Shown: piece by piece, positions 61,201-64,000 of the stretch
Layout of the letters: each line of letters starts with the position of its first letter
Numbering within the stretch: position 1 is the stretch's first letter
Source: Leguminivora glycinivorella
Lineage: Eukaryota > Arthropoda > Insecta > Lepidoptera > Tortricidae
DNA: 64,000 nucleotides
Direction: 5' to 3'
NCBI RefSeq assembly: GCF_023078275.1
Contig: NC_062972.1
Span: 10,476,191 to 10,540,190, forward strand
Made by a program: the position numbers and the translations under genes
Notes under the pieces: generated by a model
Database searches by the model: none
What the model saw: only the letters and a program-made list of their open reading frames with translations
Told to the model about the DNA's origin: nothing

Positions 61201-62172
61201 AGCGAGGGCCGGTGCTGCGCCGCCTTGTCGCCCGAGCGCCCGAACACTTCCGACGCGCGCTTGCCGCCCGCGCTTATGTTCTCCGCTATTTGTTCTGGGA
61301 AAATAATAAAAAATAACTTGCTGTCTAAGAAGTAGACCATACATGGTCGGTAAATTACAATCAAATGAGACTCGCTGATCACTAGTATCTACGACCGTCG
61401 CGGATAATATAAACAAAGCGGAAACAGAAAGATTGAAGGAGTACATTGTGGGTAGTTGCGAACTATGTCGAAAATGAGAAGAAAAAGGAACTGTGAAAAG
61501 ACAAGCCAAAATACTGATTGGCGCCAGATTTGTCGCTACTATTATTAATACTACGACGAGTTGCACGGGCCACTGTATGTAACGCACGTTAGGCCATTGA
61601 GGAATAAGAAGGAAAGAGTTGTAACTCCATACATCAGTAAATTCGAGTTATTTGTAGTGACATCTAGCGTCAAATAGCGTAAATTAATAGTACTGCTACT
61701 TGGCAATAGATGTCATGACGGACAAAAAGTCTAATGCTCAAAAATTTTTAGTTAATATCACAATAGTATCAATCAGTATTCTGTTTTCAATTCCTTCTGC
61801 TTGTATTATAAGTTGTAAACTGTTTTAATATTAAATTTTTGGCACACGCGACACTGTTAACACCTAGTGTCGAGTAGTGGTACCTACTGATAATTTACGC
61901 TATTTGACGCGTGTTTCACTCTAGATGTCACTACAAATAACTCGAATTTAATGATGTATGGAGTTACGAGTTTACGACTCTTTCGTTAGGTTAGGTTAGT
62001 ACTAACCGAACTTGCAGTGGTCGTGCTTGTCACGTAGCGTGCGTAGATCTCTCGCCAGCTCTGCCAGAAGCGCGCCACGTGCTCGTGCCGCGGGTAGTTT
62101 TAGCCCGCGGACGCGCTCGCGGACCACGAACTGCATGTGCCGCTCGTTGTCACCAATGGGCGGCTGAGATAG
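55224..62172 (-). CDS. Unrecognised gene, last eight exons (C-terminal 364 residues)
   Basis: Exons 62007-62172, 61124-61294, 59417-59512, 58937-59044, 58706-58863, 56809-56969, 56149-56267 and 55224-55339 (TAA) join with matching phases. The join at 56809 works only with a GC donor (ACAG/GCGAGT). The first part (IGDNERHMQFVVRERVRGLK then LLAELARDLRTLRDKHDHCK, FEQIAENISAGGKRASEVFG) looks helical. After SLISMLVGRSGLPRTP the protein is disordered and rich in Ser, Thr, Pro and Asp, with a basic KKTFKFRRSRHTK patch. The C-terminus has two acidic di-leucine motifs, ERTALL and final DEDTLL, which suggests AP-complex sorting of a membrane-associated protein. The 5' part lies right of the window or in unread exons. 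No domain identified. Intron 61123-59513 holds the 189-bp array. Confidence 0.75.
57138..57312 (+). repeat. Dispersed repeat (ACAAGGGGGCAAAGTTGTTG), copy 2
   Basis: Same order of motifs as 18090-18275: GATACCCGAGCAAGC, CAAGGCACGAAGG, TTGCCACCGAGTGAAA. Located in an intron of the unrecognised gene. Confidence 0.8.
57571..58240. repeat. 0.67-kb foldback made of AGCACGACCAC modules
   Basis: Each arm has two modules of the form CACGACCAC - spacer - TACAAATTCACGAAAAAAAA - TGGTTTCGGAGTTT/TGGTTTTGGAGTTT. The right arm (57945-58240) is the reverse complement of the left (57571-57840), with small differences and a loop of about 100 bases. So it is both internally repeated and inverted. Confidence 0.9.
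59159..59395 (+). repeat. tRNA-derived SINE, shortened body
   Basis: Head AGCGCTGGTAGCGTAGCGGT...GGTCGCGGGTTCGAACCCCGG, body as in 32279-32612, but about 90 bp of the tail side is deleted between GGGTTGGAAG and GATAACGCAAGGAGAATGAT. Flanked by GATTTTGGGA and GATTTGGGAT. Confidence 0.85.
59820..61270. repeat. 189-bp tandem array derived from an exon end and its donor
   Basis: From 60302, units of exactly 189 bp start near 60302, 60491, 60680, 60869 and 61058. The copies from 60491 are virtually identical; the 60302 unit is slightly diverged, and a sixth, older unit (59820-59887 plus 60279-60301) is split by the hAT MITE. Each unit contains, on the minus strand, the coding part KRASEVFGRSG...PLSAPR of exon 61124-61294, its donor GAG/GTACCG and about 50 bp of intron. 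Minus-strand read-through meets a TAG in every unit, so the extra copies are not coding repeats. Confidence 0.9.
59888..60278. mobile_element. hAT-type MITE inserted in the oldest 189-bp unit
   Basis: Ends CAGGGCTCGG and CCGAGCCTCG. Flanks GTTGCTGC (59880-59887) and GCTGCTGC (60279-60286) form an 8-bp target duplication with one mismatch. The interior is full of AACCGGTTTATT palindromes. Removing it restores a unit like those at 60390 onward. Confidence 0.8.
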
Positions 62173-62593
62173 CTGTAAGTATACGAATAATCTGAATTCT
62201 GCGTTCCATTACACATCCGAGATCTTTCTTGAGAGAGTTACATCTCAGTCGACCGACATAAGGCACCAGCATCTGTAATCACTCCGCGCACGTAACGTAG
62301 ATTCTGCCTTCTTTTCTTGCGAACAGAATGCTGGCGCGCCACGACTCACTGACGTCTTGAGATTTTTTCATCGACCGTCGTGATCGAAGATCCGTTTTTG
62401 ACAGGTGATTATTGCTTACTGAATTGCACCAAGCGCGTGTACTGGCACTAGGGAATGCAGAACCGGTACCAGTCCCAGAACCGGGACTGAGATTTCCGGT
62501 ACTGGGAAAGAACCGGGAAATCCCGGTTCTTCGGTACTTTTCGGTACTGAGGGTTTACTAGTACATTTGTTGTAAAGTTATGAATAAAACATA

Positions 62594-62745
62594 AAATGGA
62601 AGTCGTCGATAAGTTTTGCTACCATAGGTCGACCGTATCCAACAATCTCTCGCTTGATGCAGAGATTGTTGGATACGTATTGGCCAAGCGGCGACCATGT
62701 TCGGGAGGCTACGTTCAAGAGTATGGTGTAACAAACATCTCATTA
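62594..62745 (+). pseudogene. LINE ORF fragment
   Basis: MEVVDKFCYHRSTVSNNLSL + DAEI, then an out-of-frame KRRPCSGGYVQEYG-like tail. It resembles the VDKFCYLGSTVS block near the C-terminus of several insect LINE proteins. Short and broken. Confidence 0.55.
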
Positions 62746-63720
62746 TGTTTTATTATTATTAAGAGCCTGCGATGTCCCACTGCTGGGCAACGGCTTACCC
62801 CCGCTTTTTCCATTCCTCTCGGTTTTGTGCAGTCCTCGGCCATTCTTTCATAAAGGAGTCCAACTTGTTCCGCCATCGCATACGTGGTCTGCCGGGTCCC
62901 CGTTTTGGCCTGGGCTGCCACTCTGTGGTAATCTTGGCCCATAGCTCATTCGACATTCGGCAGAAATGACCGGCCTAGTCCCACTTCAGCTTTGCCGCTT
63001 TTCGAACTACTTACGTCGACTATTTTTGTTTTGGAGCGCAGCGCAGGAGTCCATGAGTTTTCGCTTAAGTGACAGTGGCAAATCGCCTTTCATGAGATGT
63101 TTTATGGACCAATAGCTTCTCCAGGAGTTTTCAGTCCGTCTTTCGACTTCTTTTTCTTGTCGCGCCTGGAAAGAAATTAGTTGGCCCAAGTAGATGGACT
63201 ATGCAACTGATTCTCCGTTTATCTCAATCCTACTATGCGGTGCTATTATTGGTCATGAACTTGGTCTTCGACATGTTCATCTGAAGTTCAACCTCGAGGC
63301 TTGCGTCACTGAGGTCTTGAAGCATTGATCGTAGTTCGGAGGCAGTTGAGGAGAACAGAACAATGTCGTCGGCAAATCAAAGATTAGCCTTCTATTCCCG
63401 ACGATAAGGCCCCGATCTTCCCAACTTGGCATAAGCTTCTGGAAGACTTGTTCAAGTGTGCTGGTAAACAGTTTTGGTGATAACGGATCTCCTTGCTTGA
63501 CTCCTTTTTGAATAGAAAATGAGGAACCTGAGGACTGTAGTTTTATGGCGGCTGTACTATTTTGATAAATGGTGGTTATGAGCTGAATGTATCTGGGATC
63601 TATATCTTGATTGCGTAAAGCTGTGAAAATGGAATTGTGATGAAGACTGTCGAAAGCTTTAGAGTAATCGACAAATGCGATGTTGATGTTGGAAGCTTTC
63701 TTCTAAATCAGGCACAGGCC
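62746..63720 (-). pseudogene. RTE-type LINE reverse transcriptase, decayed
   Basis: Minus strand, N to C: GSSFSIQKGVKQGDPLSPKL, FTSTLEQVFQKLMPSWEDRG, LIVGNRRLIF, then a frame break exactly where the ADD box should be, then LSDASLEVELQMNMSKTK. Near 62780-62960, RMSNELWAKI.., FGPGRPRMRWRN-like and EWPRTAQNREEW occur. These are RTE-family signatures. Several frameshifts; not active. Confidence 0.65.
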
Positions 63721-64000
63721 GTGGGTGTGTGGGAGATTCGGAGTAAAGGGTTTTGTAGAATTTGGTGGCTATTGTAGAATTTTATTCCGGTCGCCTATTA
63801 GAACCAAAATTATAGTATACCAAACTGCGTTCTAAGCATACTTTCGAAACCTGGACGACATGTGCAAGAAATCATTACAGACCTCAACTAATTCTAACAT
63901 TAGCAAAGTTAGTTTGGTTTACCCTCTAAGTATAACCGACGCCGAGGTCCCGATCATAGCCGATGAATGAATACCGAGCGGGACGAGTCTAACGCGTTTG
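63721..64000. other. Window edge, nothing identified
   Basis: Probably more of the LINE remnant or intron of the minus-strand gene. No exon supported. Confidence 0.4.

Noticed and set aside
60292..61335. 347-codon plus-strand frame with five identical 63-residue repeats
   Set aside because: The repeat period (189) is a multiple of 3, so any open frame persists. The real coding information is on the minus strand (exon 61124-61294 and its copies).
62636..62670. Hairpin TCCAACAATCTCTCGCTTGATGC..GAGATTGTTGGA
   Set aside because: Short complementarity inside a LINE coding fragment; no other support for function.

Overview
This window is nuclear DNA from an insect, almost certainly a moth or butterfly. 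The genes have many short GC-rich exons split by AT-rich introns. The introns carry repeat families that I recognise from lepidopteran genomes: tRNA-derived SINEs ending in GATGATGATGA, a SINE whose body reads TTGTTCCTGAGTCATGGATG, 3' ends of RTE-type LINEs, and many short inverted-repeat elements. There are no bacterial operons, CRISPR arrays or plasmid features. All gene models were spliced by eye from GT-AG (one GC-AG) sites and reading-frame continuity, without transcript data.

Layout. 180-7829 (+): the 3' seven exons of mitochondrial glutamate dehydrogenase; the 5' exons lie left of the window. 9522-11001 (+): a complete p24-family cargo receptor of TMED3/7 type. 11714-12596 (-): a complete YIPF5/Yip1 Golgi protein, convergent with the p24 gene. 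The two are functionally related, as both act in ER-Golgi transport. 14069-14594 (-): a small two-exon model joining a partial THAP zinc finger to a ribosomal-protein-L38-like segment, beside a decayed duplicate. 16728-26887 (+): a ten-exon THAP9/P-element-like transposase gene with one apparent frameshift in its catalytic motif. 29578-44581 (-): a multi-exon gene for a small-ectodomain single-pass membrane protein with a Cys-x-Cys-x-Cys juxtamembrane motif and about twenty Yxx[ILV] motifs, four of them spaced exactly like ITAM tyrosines. It is the most interesting gene here and resembles vertebrate LAT/PAG adaptors in architecture. 45597-47297 (+): intronless nucleoporin NDC1, divergent from the adaptor gene. 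55224-62172 (-): the last eight exons of a gene I do not recognise, ending in acidic di-leucine motifs.

Repeats fill the rest. There is a hAT-type element with a perfect 8-bp target duplication inside a Gdh intron (4463-5810) and a 5'-truncated LINE with an open 849-codon reading frame (38488-41035). A nested inverted-repeat island at 48.6-54.1 kb contains a 97-bp GC-rich minisatellite. A 0.67-kb foldback lies at 57.6-58.2 kb. A 189-bp tandem array at 60.3-61.3 kb duplicates the end of a coding exon together with its splice donor, and its oldest unit is split by a hAT MITE. Damaged RTE LINE pieces occupy the right end.
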